From: Clostridia bacterium
GTDB lineage: Bacteria; Bacillota_A; Clostridia; Oscillospirales; CAG-272
DNA: 64,000 bases
Direction: 5' to 3'
Assembly: GCA_017462125.1 (NCBI GenBank)
Contig: JAFTRQ010000074.1
Coordinates: forward strand, 1-64,000
Shown here: piece by piece, positions 24,259 through 33,719 of the stretch
Numbering within the stretch: the stretch's first letter is position 1
How the letters are laid out: each line of letters opens with the position of its first letter
Notes under the pieces: model-generated
What the model was told of the DNA's origin: nothing
Database searches by the model: none
What the model saw: only the letters and a program-made list of their open reading frames with translations
Translations under genes and position numbers: made by a program

Positions 24259-25926
24259 TCAATTCCCTTCATTTTTTCGATACTCCACGAAGATGATCGG
24301 CGTTTTTCCGACTTCAACCTTATATGGCATCAGCTTTTTCTCGGTTATGGCAAGCATAGTGGCTACCGAGAAAACTTTTACGGCACTATCATGAAGAAAA
24401 TGTTCTCTTCCGTCCACGTGCATCGGGATCTTATGCGTCCAGCTATTCCACAATTGCTTCACCTCATCTCCCATAATGGCAAACAACTCCTCGCGTATCT
24501 TTTTCATCGCGTCGTTCCACAATCTTGCCTCCTCAAAGGTCAAGGCGGGGATATCAAGGGCGATCTCGCCGTCATCACGGCGGCGAAGTATATGGAGCTT
24601 TTCAAAATCGGGGATCAAATCCGAAACGTAGTTATCCACGTGTACGTTACAACCGACCAACGACGCATAAAATCTTACCGCGCTTTGCAAGGACACCTTG
24701 CATTTCATATTATCATACCCCCAATGCGCCTCGCCGAAGCAGGATTGAAGGTCGTACATCTTACAGTCATAATTTCCGTCGTTGTTTTTTGAGCATCCCA
24801 CGTGAACCGGTCCCGAGCGGATATATTTACTGTCACGCTTTTCATCGTGCTCGCTGACAGTCAGTATCGCCCACCATCTTCCGCCGTTGGGACGCTCGGG
24901 GTACTCCGACCAATCGGGTGGAGGCGAGGGCTTGGACATCAGCGCTACCTGATTGATGCATCGATCGATGATAAAAAGCATCATCGTCGCCTTTTGCTTT
25001 TCGCTCATAGAGGCAAACTGCTCCCGCTCCGTCAAGGGCTTTACGTGCTTCCACACAGCATTCCATACCGTCTCGGCATATTTTTCCGCCAAAGCCTCCT
25101 GACGCTCGATATCACCGAAGGTATCCGCGTATTTTTCCATATAGCAACGGGTATAGACAAGCCCTCCGTCCGTCCTGCCCATAAGCTCTCCCGTCACAAG
25201 TCGGTCGACCAAAGGCTCAACGTACGCTGTGGGCATTCCCATCGTGTCCGAGATCTCACGGATCGAGATCGGCTTTTCATAAGCAAGCCATAAAATATTA
25301 CCTTCGATCAGCGAATGAAGCAGAGTAAACGGCTCACCTCTCATCGAGTCACCGCCCCAGATGCCTATGCCAACGTTCTTTGGCTCGTAGCTGACACTTG
25401 AATACTTTTCCATATTTCCTATTCCCTCTTTGATCTGACTGCGAGCACTTGACAAACGCGATTTCACCGTTCCCGGCGAAATACCGAGATCCTTTGCAAT
25501 GCGCTCCACCGTATGACCGTGAATATAGTGGCGCACGGTCACCTCACGGTAAATATGAATCAGTCTGCCGATCTCACGGCGCACTGCGGCATATTCGTCT
25601 TCGCCATCATTCACTGCGGCAACATCTTCACTACCCAGCTTTTGAAGGTCTTCGTCATTGAAAACATCAAAATTTTCAAAAGATACCGTACGGTTTCGAT
25701 ATTTTCGGCGCAGATACGCATTGTATTTGTTTTTCATCACCGTGGAGAGAAATCCTTTTGGATATTCTATGTGTTCTCCCTCGTTCCGCTTTACCACATA
25801 CACAAGAATCGTGTCCTGGATCAGCGCATCGAGATCGTCATGATCCTGATACTTGCTTACGGCAAGATCATAAAGATAGAGCAAAAGCTCCTCACATTCG
25901 CGCTCAAATGCTTGGTCATTGATCAT
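24259..25926 (-). CDS. ECF-type sigma factor with long C-terminal extension
   Basis: A 555-residue protein. Residues ~1-80 resemble sigma region 2 (DDLDALIQDTILVYV, then YPKGFLSTVMKNKYN). Residues ~130-168 are region 4, with a helix-turn-helix (HTVERIAKDLGISPGTVKSR). Ordinary ECF factors end here near 170-200 residues. This one continues with a winged-helix-like block (~200-262, IREISDTMGMPTAYVEPLV) and about 290 more residues without membrane helices. The last part contains aromatic and Cys residues (WAILTVSEHDE, VHVGCSKNN). The extension may sense a ligand or control the sigma part, replacing an anti-sigma factor (inference). AAAGGAG precedes the ATG. It is divergent from a 1441-residue lipoprotein, its most obvious candidate target. 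Confidence 0.85.
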   Translation of the reverse strand: MINDQAFERECEELLLYLYDLAVSKYQDHDDLDALIQDTILVYVVKRNEGEHIEYPKGFLSTVMKNKYNAYLRRKYRNRTVSFENFDVFNDEDLQKLGSEDVAAVNDGEDEYAAVRREIGRLIHIYREVTVRHYIHGHTVERIAKDLGISPGTVKSRLSSARSQIKEGIGNMEKYSSVSYEPKNVGIGIWGGDSMRGEPFTLLHSLIEGNILWLAYEKPISIREISDTMGMPTAYVEPLVDRLVTGELMGRTDGGLVYTRCYMEKYADTFGDIERQEALAEKYAETVWNAVWKHVKPLTEREQFASMSEKQKATMMLFIIDRCINQVALMSKPSPPPDWSEYPERPNGGRWWAILTVSEHDEKRDSKYIRSGPVHVGCSKNNDGNYDCKMYDLQSCFGEAHWGYDNMKCKVSLQSAVRFYASLVGCNVHVDNYVSDLIPDFEKLHILRRRDDGEIALDIPALTFEEARLWNDAMKKIREELFAIMGDEVKQLWNSWTHKIPMHVDGREHFLHDSAVKVFSVATMLAITEKKLMPYKVEVGKTPIIFVEYRKNEGN

Positions 25927-26163
25927 TTCGGGTTCTCCTTTCCGCCTTACGGGCTGTTTTCACCTTTTTAGTTGCCCGAAAGGTGGGGTGGTTCGCTTTT
26001 TTTGCCTTCTTTTTCAATTATATCACAAATAATCAATTTTTTCAAGAAATTTTAGAGATATCCATTCAACACATCAAAATAATCAAGGTTTTCAATTTGG
26101 ATTTTATGTATAATTAATATATATATAGATATTTATATTACATCGCTTGGAGGTTATTCAAAC

Positions 26164-29100
26164 ATGAAAAAACTCACGTCATTCTTATCCGTTTTTCTCG
26201 TCTGCTGTATGCTTGCGAGCGCTTTCGCATCCTGCGGTGATTCGGGAAACAAGGATGAGAACACATCCGACACCTCAGACGCTTTGCAATCGACCGAGCA
26301 GTCTTCCGATGGAAACAGCGAATCAGAAACCGAGACCGAGATTCGCGAGGTGGTTGTTCCCGACGGCATTTGGGGCAACTCCATCGCTTATGCCTACAAG
26401 ATTCAGAACGGTGTGCAGAGCTACTATCCCGACGGAGTGGCAAGAGACTCCTACGTTGTGGAAAACCTGAATATGCAGGCAGAATTTGCGCTTGGCTCGG
26501 GCAAATCCGAAAAGCTGAGCTATCTGAAAAACCGTAGCGGCGGAACCTATCTCTCCGACACTATGGACGTATTCGTTCGTATGAAAAACGGAAAGACCTA
26601 TTTCGCATCCGATTCCGACAAGGCCGCGCGCGCGAACATATACAGGATCGGCTATTATTACTATGACGTCCGCATTTTGGAGCAGAGCTTCTATTCGGAC
26701 GCTGTGGCAAGCAAGGAGCTGAGCTTTGACGCGGCACTTTTCTCATACTACAATTCCGCCTGCGTCTCCTCCTACAAGGTTCGCGACGGTGTTATCAAGT
26801 ACGCGGTTTCGGGCAGCGACCCTTATTTCTCCTGCTCAAATAATGCTATCAATTTTTCCGCCGAAGACTACAACGCCATACAGCTGACGGTCAAATCCTC
26901 AGCCTCCGAGCAGGCACAGCTTTTTGTCGTCACCGACAAAAAGCCCTCCTATAACGCAACACAATCGGTGATGTTCAACGTCAAAAACGACGGAGAATTC
27001 CACACCTACAACATTATGCTGAGCGCTCTTCCCGACAGCACGGGCAACGTGATCGGATTCCGTTTCGACCTTGGAAAAGCCGGAGAGGTCATCGAGGTCA
27101 AGGATATGAAGGCTGTCAAGCTGGAATCCGATGCGCCTTACGTTCTCCTTGACAGAACCTGGCACACCTATCCCGACAAGGTACATCAGGAGCTTCATTT
27201 TGTGGCTCCCGAAGGACAGGACGGCATCGACGCGCTCGGTATGGTTACCGAGATCTCTGCCGATACGGTTGCAAAGCTGATCGTAAAGGATAAAAACGGC
27301 ACTCACGATTCTCTTGACGGAATTGATTGGGCAAGCGCGGAGTACGTAGGCTTCGACGTCAAGGATGCGGGCATCTTCGGTTATATTATGCCCGCGGATG
27401 ATGCAAGCGGCTCGATCATGGTAACTCTTGACGGCGGAAAATACACCGTGGTACAGGAGGCATCTCCCGAAAACGGAGAGATCCGCTCCCCCGTCGAGGT
27501 GGACAGCACAGCCAACGATTTCTTTATGGGACAGCGGCTTTACACCGATGAAAGCCACAGCTTTGATGCATTTATCAAGGAAGCCGAATGGGAAAGAAAT
27601 CCTCTTCAAAGCATTGGCGGTGACAGCTACGTAGGCTATGACGCTCTGCGCGGCGCATATCTTTTCACCATTGGCGGAACAAGCTTCAATCCCGCATTCT
27701 TCTCCAATCAGAATCAGCACTTCTATGCCGACGTTTCTCTGACAGGCGAGAAGGTTGACCGCCCCATCTACATCCGCACCGCCACCACCTCGGGCTGTCT
27801 TGAGGGCGCGGCGATCATGGATGCAGGCGGAATGCTGCTTCCCATTCCTCTCGAGGTATCCAAGAACTTCGGTGAGGGTGAAGAGCCCATTATGAATTAC
27901 AGCGACGAAACCTATGGCGAGACCGTTTTTCCCTTTGTGGCTACCGCAAACACGGAATATGATTTCACGGTGCTTAATCTCTATCAGAATTGGGGTAAAT
28001 TCCCTCTTAAGCAGCTCTCGTCCATTGCATATTACGCTCCTTACTATCATCTCTCGGTAGGTATCACCGAGACCAGCTGTATCTCCCCGTGGTACGTACG
28101 CGGCAGAACGCTTTGGACGCTTCCCGATTTCCGCGCGATCTCCGCACCTTATTGGTTTGAGCTTGATGGCGATGCCTTCAAAAACGAGCCCCAGCACACC
28201 AACGCAGGACTTTTCGAGATCATTCAGTACACCGATGCAGACGGCAATTTTATTGCATCCGAAAACTATAAAAATGTGATCGACGCATCAGGCCCCGTGT
28301 ATGCCGAGGTCAAGATGGATTATCTCTCCGACGACGGTAAGATGAAGATATCCTACAACCATCTTGAAATGCCTCAAACCGACGAGCTCCGCACCTACTA
28401 CACAGTTGAGATCAAGGTTCTTGACGATATCAGCATCAAGAATTTCAAGGAGGACTTTGCATTTTACGCTTGGGAGACCGACAGACGGTACGTGGGTTAC
28501 CTTGATGCATCCAACGAGCGCAAGGAAGCGAAATACAGCGCTACCGACGACGTGACCGAGTATATCCTCGGTAAAAGCAGTCCCTATTTCGGCAACTACG
28601 GTATCAAATCCAGCAACGCAACCAACCTCGGATTTCTGATCCACTCCTCCGAGATCGTTTTGGGAGGTCAGACGTTTAACGGCAACTTTGTTGTGACCGA
28701 GGAAGCGAAAAATCGCTTTGCACTCTCTCTTGATCTTGGAGAGATCACTCTGAAGAAGGGCGACTATATAACCCTCAACATTCTGATGATCCCGTGGGGC
28801 TCTCATCTTTCCACAAACTCCTCCAATCTGGCAACGCTTCGCCAGAACACAGCCATCGATCCTTATAAGGTCGTTGCCATCGACGGAGAGGTCATCGACA
28901 GCGTTTATATGCCCAGAATCAAAACGACCAACGGAAAAAGCGCTGAATTCACCATTTCGGGCGGTGCGAACAATGCTTCCGTTCGTATTTACGGCTTCAA
29001 CAAGCTGACCGCGCCCAAGATCTACGAAAAGGTCGACGGCGAGTGGGTCGAATACGAGGTTTCTTCCATCAACAGCCCCGACGCAACGGGTGTCAAGCAC

Positions 29101-30489
29101 TATTATGACGGTTATTCTGTCTACTACGACGGCGACGGAACCTATTCGTACGCTTTCGCCGTCAATATGGATGAAAGCCGCGAGCGAACCTTTAAGATCG
29201 AAGCAGACAAGGATTTCGAGCCTTGGCCCGAGATCGATAGCGGCAGCAAGGATCCCATCAATTATTATATGGATGCTTCCGAATTGGCGGCTACCTTTAC
29301 AAACGCGATCCCCGGTGTCAGCTCCGCCGTGCTTTCCGAGGATGAGGAATATATCCGCATCACAGGTGACGGCAAAAACGTTCCCGAGGTCTCTATCAGC
29401 GTCTTTTCCGCTACGGATACTTCTCCTACGGGACAGTATCTTGTAGTAAAATATCGCATCCCCAACGCGACACAGGATTCCTACCAATTTGAGTTCTTCG
29501 CAAGCACAATCAATTCCAGCGCCAAGGGTACGGATTCGATCTGGCTTCCCGGAAACCTCGTTGACAAGGATGGAGAATGGCACGTGCTTGTTGTGGATGC
29601 AACCGCATACCGCCCCGAAACTTTTATGGCGGATAAGAACGGAAAATACTTCTGCCAATATATCCGCTTTGACGTATTCAATTCTCCTATGTCCGTCAAC
29701 TCTTGCGTAGATATCGCTTACGTTGGTATCTGCGACAGCATCGAAAAGCTGTGTGAATTGAACTCCGACATGGAGACGATCACGGTCAACTACAAGAGTA
29801 AGACCGAGATCATTGACGTAAAGACAGGAGAAGCCGTTTCGTCCACAGGCTCCGATTCCGGAAGCTCGGGCAGCGGCACAGGCGGCAGTACGCAAACACC
29901 CTCTACCACCGAGATCACCTCGATCAAGAATCCCTCGACTCTGATCGATCCACAGAACGCACAGGGCTACAGCATCTCCAAGGTTCCCTACTTCGCCCGT
30001 ATCGACAGCATCAACGGATACGGCCCCAACTGTGTTACGGGAACAGCCTTCGACGCGGGAAGCAACGACGTTGCGGGCACGGTCTCCATTGCCTTCAATA
30101 ACAGCTCCACAAGCGACAAATGCCTCGTTCTCGCAGGATGGAATCTTGTCCAGGGCGGCGTTGAAAAGTACGTTTGGTCGGCTGACGGAGGTAAGACATG
30201 GAACGACGCGAAGGAATACAAGAGCGGTGCTTTGAAGGCGGCAAGCAGCGGTATGATCTCCTACACCACCAACAAATACGGCTCTGCTGTCGATTTCTCT
30301 GCCAATCTTGAAAAATCGTCCTACCAAGGCTCCTTGAACGGTCCTGCATCGGCAAACGGTCTTGCCGCCGATCTGTCCGCATTTGCGGGACAGACCGTGG
30401 ACGTGACCTTTGCTGTAGTTCCCGCAAGCGATACCGATACGCTCTGCATCCTCGCACACGTGACGGGTGTTAAGGTCGCTTCGGAATAA
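26164..30489 (+). CDS. Giant extracellular lipoprotein of unknown function
   Basis: A 1441-residue exported protein. It has a signal peptide with lipobox FASC (lipid Cys24) and an acidic Ser/Thr/Glu-rich spacer to about residue 60. Long beta-rich regions with no motif I recognise follow. A low-complexity Ser/Gly/Thr linker at about 1225-1250 separates a final domain (about 1251-1441). The sequence reads like stacked jelly-roll modules (repeated phrases such as YNAIQLTVKSSASEQAQLFV and GQYLVVKYRIP), as in carbohydrate-binding or surface proteins. No catalytic site is evident. GGAGG lies upstream of the ATG, and a TATAAT at about 26110 has only a weak -35. It is divergent from the long sigma factor and followed by a strong terminator, so it is monocistronic. 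Confidence 0.85.
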   Translation: MKKLTSFLSVFLVCCMLASAFASCGDSGNKDENTSDTSDALQSTEQSSDGNSESETETEIREVVVPDGIWGNSIAYAYKIQNGVQSYYPDGVARDSYVVENLNMQAEFALGSGKSEKLSYLKNRSGGTYLSDTMDVFVRMKNGKTYFASDSDKAARANIYRIGYYYYDVRILEQSFYSDAVASKELSFDAALFSYYNSACVSSYKVRDGVIKYAVSGSDPYFSCSNNAINFSAEDYNAIQLTVKSSASEQAQLFVVTDKKPSYNATQSVMFNVKNDGEFHTYNIMLSALPDSTGNVIGFRFDLGKAGEVIEVKDMKAVKLESDAPYVLLDRTWHTYPDKVHQELHFVAPEGQDGIDALGMVTEISADTVAKLIVKDKNGTHDSLDGIDWASAEYVGFDVKDAGIFGYIMPADDASGSIMVTLDGGKYTVVQEASPENGEIRSPVEVDSTANDFFMGQRLYTDESHSFDAFIKEAEWERNPLQSIGGDSYVGYDALRGAYLFTIGGTSFNPAFFSNQNQHFYADVSLTGEKVDRPIYIRTATTSGCLEGAAIMDAGGMLLPIPLEVSKNFGEGEEPIMNYSDETYGETVFPFVATANTEYDFTVLNLYQNWGKFPLKQLSSIAYYAPYYHLSVGITETSCISPWYVRGRTLWTLPDFRAISAPYWFELDGDAFKNEPQHTNAGLFEIIQYTDADGNFIASENYKNVIDASGPVYAEVKMDYLSDDGKMKISYNHLEMPQTDELRTYYTVEIKVLDDISIKNFKEDFAFYAWETDRRYVGYLDASNERKEAKYSATDDVTEYILGKSSPYFGNYGIKSSNATNLGFLIHSSEIVLGGQTFNGNFVVTEEAKNRFALSLDLGEITLKKGDYITLNILMIPWGSHLSTNSSNLATLRQNTAIDPYKVVAIDGEVIDSVYMPRIKTTNGKSAEFTISGGANNASVRIYGFNKLTAPKIYEKVDGEWVEYEVSSINSPDATGVKHYYDGYSVYYDGDGTYSYAFAVNMDESRERTFKIEADKDFEPWPEIDSGSKDPINYYMDASELAATFTNAIPGVSSAVLSEDEEYIRITGDGKNVPEVSISVFSATDTSPTGQYLVVKYRIPNATQDSYQFEFFASTINSSAKGTDSIWLPGNLVDKDGEWHVLVVDATAYRPETFMADKNGKYFCQYIRFDVFNSPMSVNSCVDIAYVGICDSIEKLCELNSDMETITVNYKSKTEIIDVKTGEAVSSTGSDSGSSGSGTGGSTQTPSTTEITSIKNPSTLIDPQNAQGYSISKVPYFARIDSINGYGPNCVTGTAFDAGSNDVAGTVSIAFNNSSTSDKCLVLAGWNLVQGGVEKYVWSADGGKTWNDAKEYKSGALKAASSGMISYTTNKYGSAVDFSANLEKSSYQGSLNGPASANGLAADLSAFAGQTVDVTFAVVPASDTDTLCILAHVTGVKVASE

Positions 30490-30507
30490 CTTTTAATAAT
30501 ATAAAAT

Positions 30508-30549
30508 GCCGAGAACGGCTTCATTAGCCGTTCTCGGCGATTTTTTTTC
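30508..30549. terminator. Terminator between the giant lipoprotein and the GRE activase
   Basis: GCCGAGAACGGCT and AGCCGTTCTCGGC pair around TCATT. Eight T residues follow on the plus strand, and the minus-strand side is also T-rich. Confidence 0.9.
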
Positions 30550-30564
30550 ATATTAAGCTTTTTA

Positions 30565-31479
30565 TCAGCATACTCTGATATGCTTTCCGCTTATCTGTTT
30601 TATATTTTCGGAAATTTTTCCAATACATTCGGCTTTTTGCTCGGCGCTCATTGCCTTACGACCGCACAGCTTATTCTTCATATCAAGTGCATCGTATTTG
30701 CTGTTTCCGAGCAAATGGTATGCCATCACGTTGACTTCAAGAAGATTGTCAAGCGAAGATGCGATTTTCGCGATATTGAAAAGATGCTCCTCTCTTGTGT
30801 TGACATCGGGAACAAGGGGGCAACGAAGAATAACGCTTGCGCCAATGGAATTCAAAAGCATCAGGTTGCTCAGTATCGGTGAAAACGGCACACCCGTAAG
30901 CTCTTTATGGCGGTCATCATCTGTTTCCTTGATATCAAACAGGAAAATATCCGTATATTTTGCGATCTCCGCCACAGCATCTTGGGATGCAAAGCCGCAG
31001 GTCTCGATGCAGGTGTGGATGCCCTGCTCCTTTGCCCCCTTCAAAAGTGCGGCAAGGAATTCCCTTTGCATCAAAGGCTCTCCACCCGAAACGGTCATAC
31101 CGCCTCCCGAATTTTTGTAAAACTTACTGTCCTTTATGACCTCGGAAAGAATGCCTTCAACGCTTTCCCTCTTGCCTAAAAGCTCAAGTGCGCCGAACGC
31201 GCAGGACTTGGCACATTTGCCACAGGTCGTACACGCAGAACGGTTGAAAATATGCTTTTCCTCGGTATACGTATGACAGCTTTCGGGGCAAGCCTGCGCA
31301 CAATCGCCGCAGGCAAAGCACTTATCTGCATAATATGCCAGATCGACAGCCGCCTTTTGCGACTCGGGATTGTGACACCAGATACATTTCAACGGACAGC
31401 CCTTAAAAAACACGGTTGTCCTGATTCCCGGGCCATCGTGAACGCAAAAGCGTTGGATGTCAAAAATATTACCTTCCAT
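30565..31479 (-). CDS. Glycyl-radical enzyme activating protein
   Basis: A 304-residue radical-SAM activase that installs the glycyl radical on its partner enzyme using SAM. The radical-SAM motif is GCPLKCIWCHNPES (CxxxCxxC, about residues 28-40). Two extra 4Fe-4S ferredoxin-like clusters follow (CFACGDCAQACP and CTTCGKCAKSC, about 55-100). Then come GGGMTVSGGEPLMQ and DIKETDDDRH, the SAM- and radical-domain motifs. The ferredoxin insert is typical of activases of dehydratase-type and related GREs and is lacking in PflA. The ATG begins 1 nt after the GRE stop, so the two are coupled. It is intact, although the GRE reading frame upstream is broken. Confidence 0.95.
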   Translation of the reverse strand: MEGNIFDIQRFCVHDGPGIRTTVFFKGCPLKCIWCHNPESQKAAVDLAYYADKCFACGDCAQACPESCHTYTEEKHIFNRSACTTCGKCAKSCAFGALELLGKRESVEGILSEVIKDSKFYKNSGGGMTVSGGEPLMQREFLAALLKGAKEQGIHTCIETCGFASQDAVAEIAKYTDIFLFDIKETDDDRHKELTGVPFSPILSNLMLLNSIGASVILRCPLVPDVNTREEHLFNIAKIASSLDNLLEVNVMAYHLLGNSKYDALDMKNKLCGRKAMSAEQKAECIGKISENIKQISGKHIRVC

Positions 31480-31480
31480 A

Positions 31481-33166
31481 TCAGCAACAATGCCTCATTC
31501 TGTTGATTATTTCCTCTTGAAGATCGCGGCGGAGGTTCACAAACCTTGCCGAATAGCCTCCCACTCTGACGATCAGATGTCCGTACTGCTCGGGAGCGTC
31601 CAGAGCGCGGCGAAGCTCCTCTACGTCGGTCACGTTTCCTTGGAAGATATGACCGCCCTGCTCAAAGAAGGTCATAAAGAGTGCGGTCACGATCTCGGGA
31701 GTGGCAAGTGATGCGTCAAGGTCCCACATCGTCGATGCCCCTCCGCTGAAAAGCTCAAAAGGAAGCGAAGCGCAGGAATTGATCGCTGCCGTGATACCCT
31801 TGGTCATTGCCATAGACTGCGGTGTGACCGAGTGCGCAATGGGAACACCTGCCCTTCTTCCGTCGGGGGTTGCGCCGAGAAGATGGCCTGCGGTAGGTGC
31901 CCAAATAAAGGTAAGCATCACAAGCTTTCCGTTGCCGCCGAAGCGGTTGACGTAGGAGCTGTATATTCTGTTCAGATCCGTGCAAAGGCGGGATGCGATC
32001 CCGTCTGCTTCGGCATTTTCCTGACCGAATTTCGGCAAAGCCAAAAGCTTTCTCTGCAGTGCCTCGTATCCTACAAAATCAGCCCTTAAGGCTTCTACAA
32101 GCTCATTTGCGGTACATAATTTATCATCAAAAACCGCTTTTTTAATGGCAATGAGAGAATCCGCGGCATTTGGAACACCTACCAAGGATGAGCCGTAGTC
32201 GTGATATCTTGCTCCGCCGCCGTGCATATTTCTTCCCTTTGCAAGACAATCGTCTATCATTGCCGAGATCAGATATGCGGGGCGCGCTGTCTCAACGTAC
32301 TCGCTCAGCTTATCCTGATAACGCAGATTGGCAATCAGAGCTTTCTCCATTTCACCAATGAACGATGCGTAAAAATCCTCGTAATTATCAAAATCGGTAA
32401 GGGGCTTGGGCTTTAAATAAGCAAGCTCCTTTTTGCCCGTCAGGCAATATCCGCCGGTGATGCAAAGCTCCAACATTTTGGGAACGCTCTGATAACCCGT
32501 AAACAGAAAATCGCTGGTTCTGCCTTGCACGCCGATCTCCATACAGCCGCCGCAGTAATAGTCCACCGCATCTGTTTCGCTAACACCGTTTTTGACCAAT
32601 GCTTTGATAACAGCCTCGTCACACAGCAATTGTGCACGGTTACCGCCGTTTATTACGTAATCCGCCAGCATTTCAATATATTCCTTTGGAGGATCCTTAG
32701 GCACTCTGCAATAGATATGCGGATGCGTGATGTCGTGCTTCATATAAGCACGGATCATAATATATGTGAGAGGATTCACGGCAGATGCTCCGTTGGGGTA
32801 GCTTCCGCCAAGCACAATGCTCTCGACCCACATATCAGCGTGATAGAGTCTCTCGTCAATGCGGATGAACAGCTCCTCAATAAGCTCCTCCGCTTCGTCA
32901 AGCGTGATCCTTCCCGCCTTCAGATCATCATCAAGATAAGGCCAGAGGTAATAGTCAAGACGCCCGGGGCTGTTGCCTCCGTCGGGCTCCTCCTTCATCA
33001 CGATGATAAACTGCATAAAGAAGGCTTGCAGAGCTTCTCTGAAGGTTCTTGCAGGATACTTCGGTACGCGTCGGCAGATCTCCGCTTCCTCGGTCATACC
33101 CATCTCCACAAGGCGCTCTACGTGCTTATCGTTCCATTTTTCAAGTGCGTCAAGCATGATCAACAC
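31481..33166 (-). CDS. Glycyl radical enzyme, C-terminal part (frame-broken)
   Basis: Up to 561 residues with the catalytic core of the pyruvate formate-lyase/dehydratase superfamily. The thiyl-radical Cys is in YYCGGCMEIGVQG, with Glu two residues later (CxE, typical of dehydratase-type GREs rather than PFL). The glycyl-radical loop is VRVGGYSARFV near the C-terminus. It begins with a GTG overlapping the stop of the N-terminal part by 7 nt; an ATG lies 3 codons later. Its first residues (VLIMLDALEKWNDKHVERL) directly continue the N-terminal fragment as in intact family members. The two parts together, about 720 residues, form one enzyme lacking one base. Either it is a pseudogene or error, or two chains made by reinitiation. 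Substrate unknown. Confidence 0.85.
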   Translation of the reverse strand: MLIMLDALEKWNDKHVERLVEMGMTEEAEICRRVPKYPARTFREALQAFFMQFIIVMKEEPDGGNSPGRLDYYLWPYLDDDLKAGRITLDEAEELIEELFIRIDERLYHADMWVESIVLGGSYPNGASAVNPLTYIMIRAYMKHDITHPHIYCRVPKDPPKEYIEMLADYVINGGNRAQLLCDEAVIKALVKNGVSETDAVDYYCGGCMEIGVQGRTSDFLFTGYQSVPKMLELCITGGYCLTGKKELAYLKPKPLTDFDNYEDFYASFIGEMEKALIANLRYQDKLSEYVETARPAYLISAMIDDCLAKGRNMHGGGARYHDYGSSLVGVPNAADSLIAIKKAVFDDKLCTANELVEALRADFVGYEALQRKLLALPKFGQENAEADGIASRLCTDLNRIYSSYVNRFGGNGKLVMLTFIWAPTAGHLLGATPDGRRAGVPIAHSVTPQSMAMTKGITAAINSCASLPFELFSGGASTMWDLDASLATPEIVTALFMTFFEQGGHIFQGNVTDVEELRRALDAPEQYGHLIVRVGGYSARFVNLRRDLQEEIINRMRHCC

Positions 33167-33642
33167 GCCTTATAAAAATGCTCCGCCTCCAAGTCTCCCG
33201 CGTGGCGGATCAGCCCTTTTTCGCATTGCTGTCTGAGCCCCTCGGTGCCACGGCGCAGAACCTTATTCCAATCCCAAGCAATATGTCCGGGAGTGCCGTA
33301 CGTAGCAAGCTGATACCGACAAAGCTCTGCATATGCGGGATCATTTATTTCTGTGTTTCTGCGGGGCTGGGTATTGAAATCGAAATCAGGGTCGTATGCT
33401 GATACGGGCACCTCGTTTTTATAGTAAACTCTTCCGATGATCTTATCATCGGGCTCAACAAATACCTGCTGATTCACAACGGCAAACGCCACAGCGCGCG
33501 CCTGCTTTTCCCACCTCGGCAGATCCTTATATATTGTGAGTGCAGAAGAATGGATATCGTTTTTAAATGAGCTTTGGGGTGGATCTATGGCGATCCTTCT
33601 TGATCGCTCAAACAGCATTTTGATTCTTTCGGAAACTGCCAT
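33160..33642 (-). CDS. Glycyl radical enzyme, N-terminal part (frame-broken)
   Basis: 160 residues matching the N-terminal region of GREs: RAVAFAVVNQQVFVEPDDKI (substrate-site lobe), YGTPGHIAWDWNKVLRRG, then LEAEHFYKAC followed by a TGA stop. In intact relatives the chain runs through FYxxVLIMLDAL, which here continues in the next frame from position 33166. The site reads AAGGCGTGTTGATC, one base short of an open frame. No homopolymer of the kind that commonly causes sequencing error is present. GAAAGGGG precedes the ATG, and a strong promoter lies ~90 nt upstream, so the operon appears transcribed. It cannot be active alone, as it lacks both the Cys and the Gly radical sites. Confidence 0.82.
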   Translation of the reverse strand: MAVSERIKMLFERSRRIAIDPPQSSFKNDIHSSALTIYKDLPRWEKQARAVAFAVVNQQVFVEPDDKIIGRVYYKNEVPVSAYDPDFDFNTQPRRNTEINDPAYAELCRYQLATYGTPGHIAWDWNKVLRRGTEGLRQQCEKGLIRHAGDLEAEHFYKAC

Positions 33643-33719
33643 TATGGTTTCCCCTTTCGCGCAAAATACTTTTTCATCTAAAGCTTTACAGGCTTACACA
33701 TACAATGCTCGGTTCGTTA

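Noticed and set aside
28288..30459. 723-codon minus-strand open frame opposite the giant lipoprotein
   Set aside because: Long only because the coding strand avoids certain codons; Cys- and Arg-rich, with no domain or start signal.
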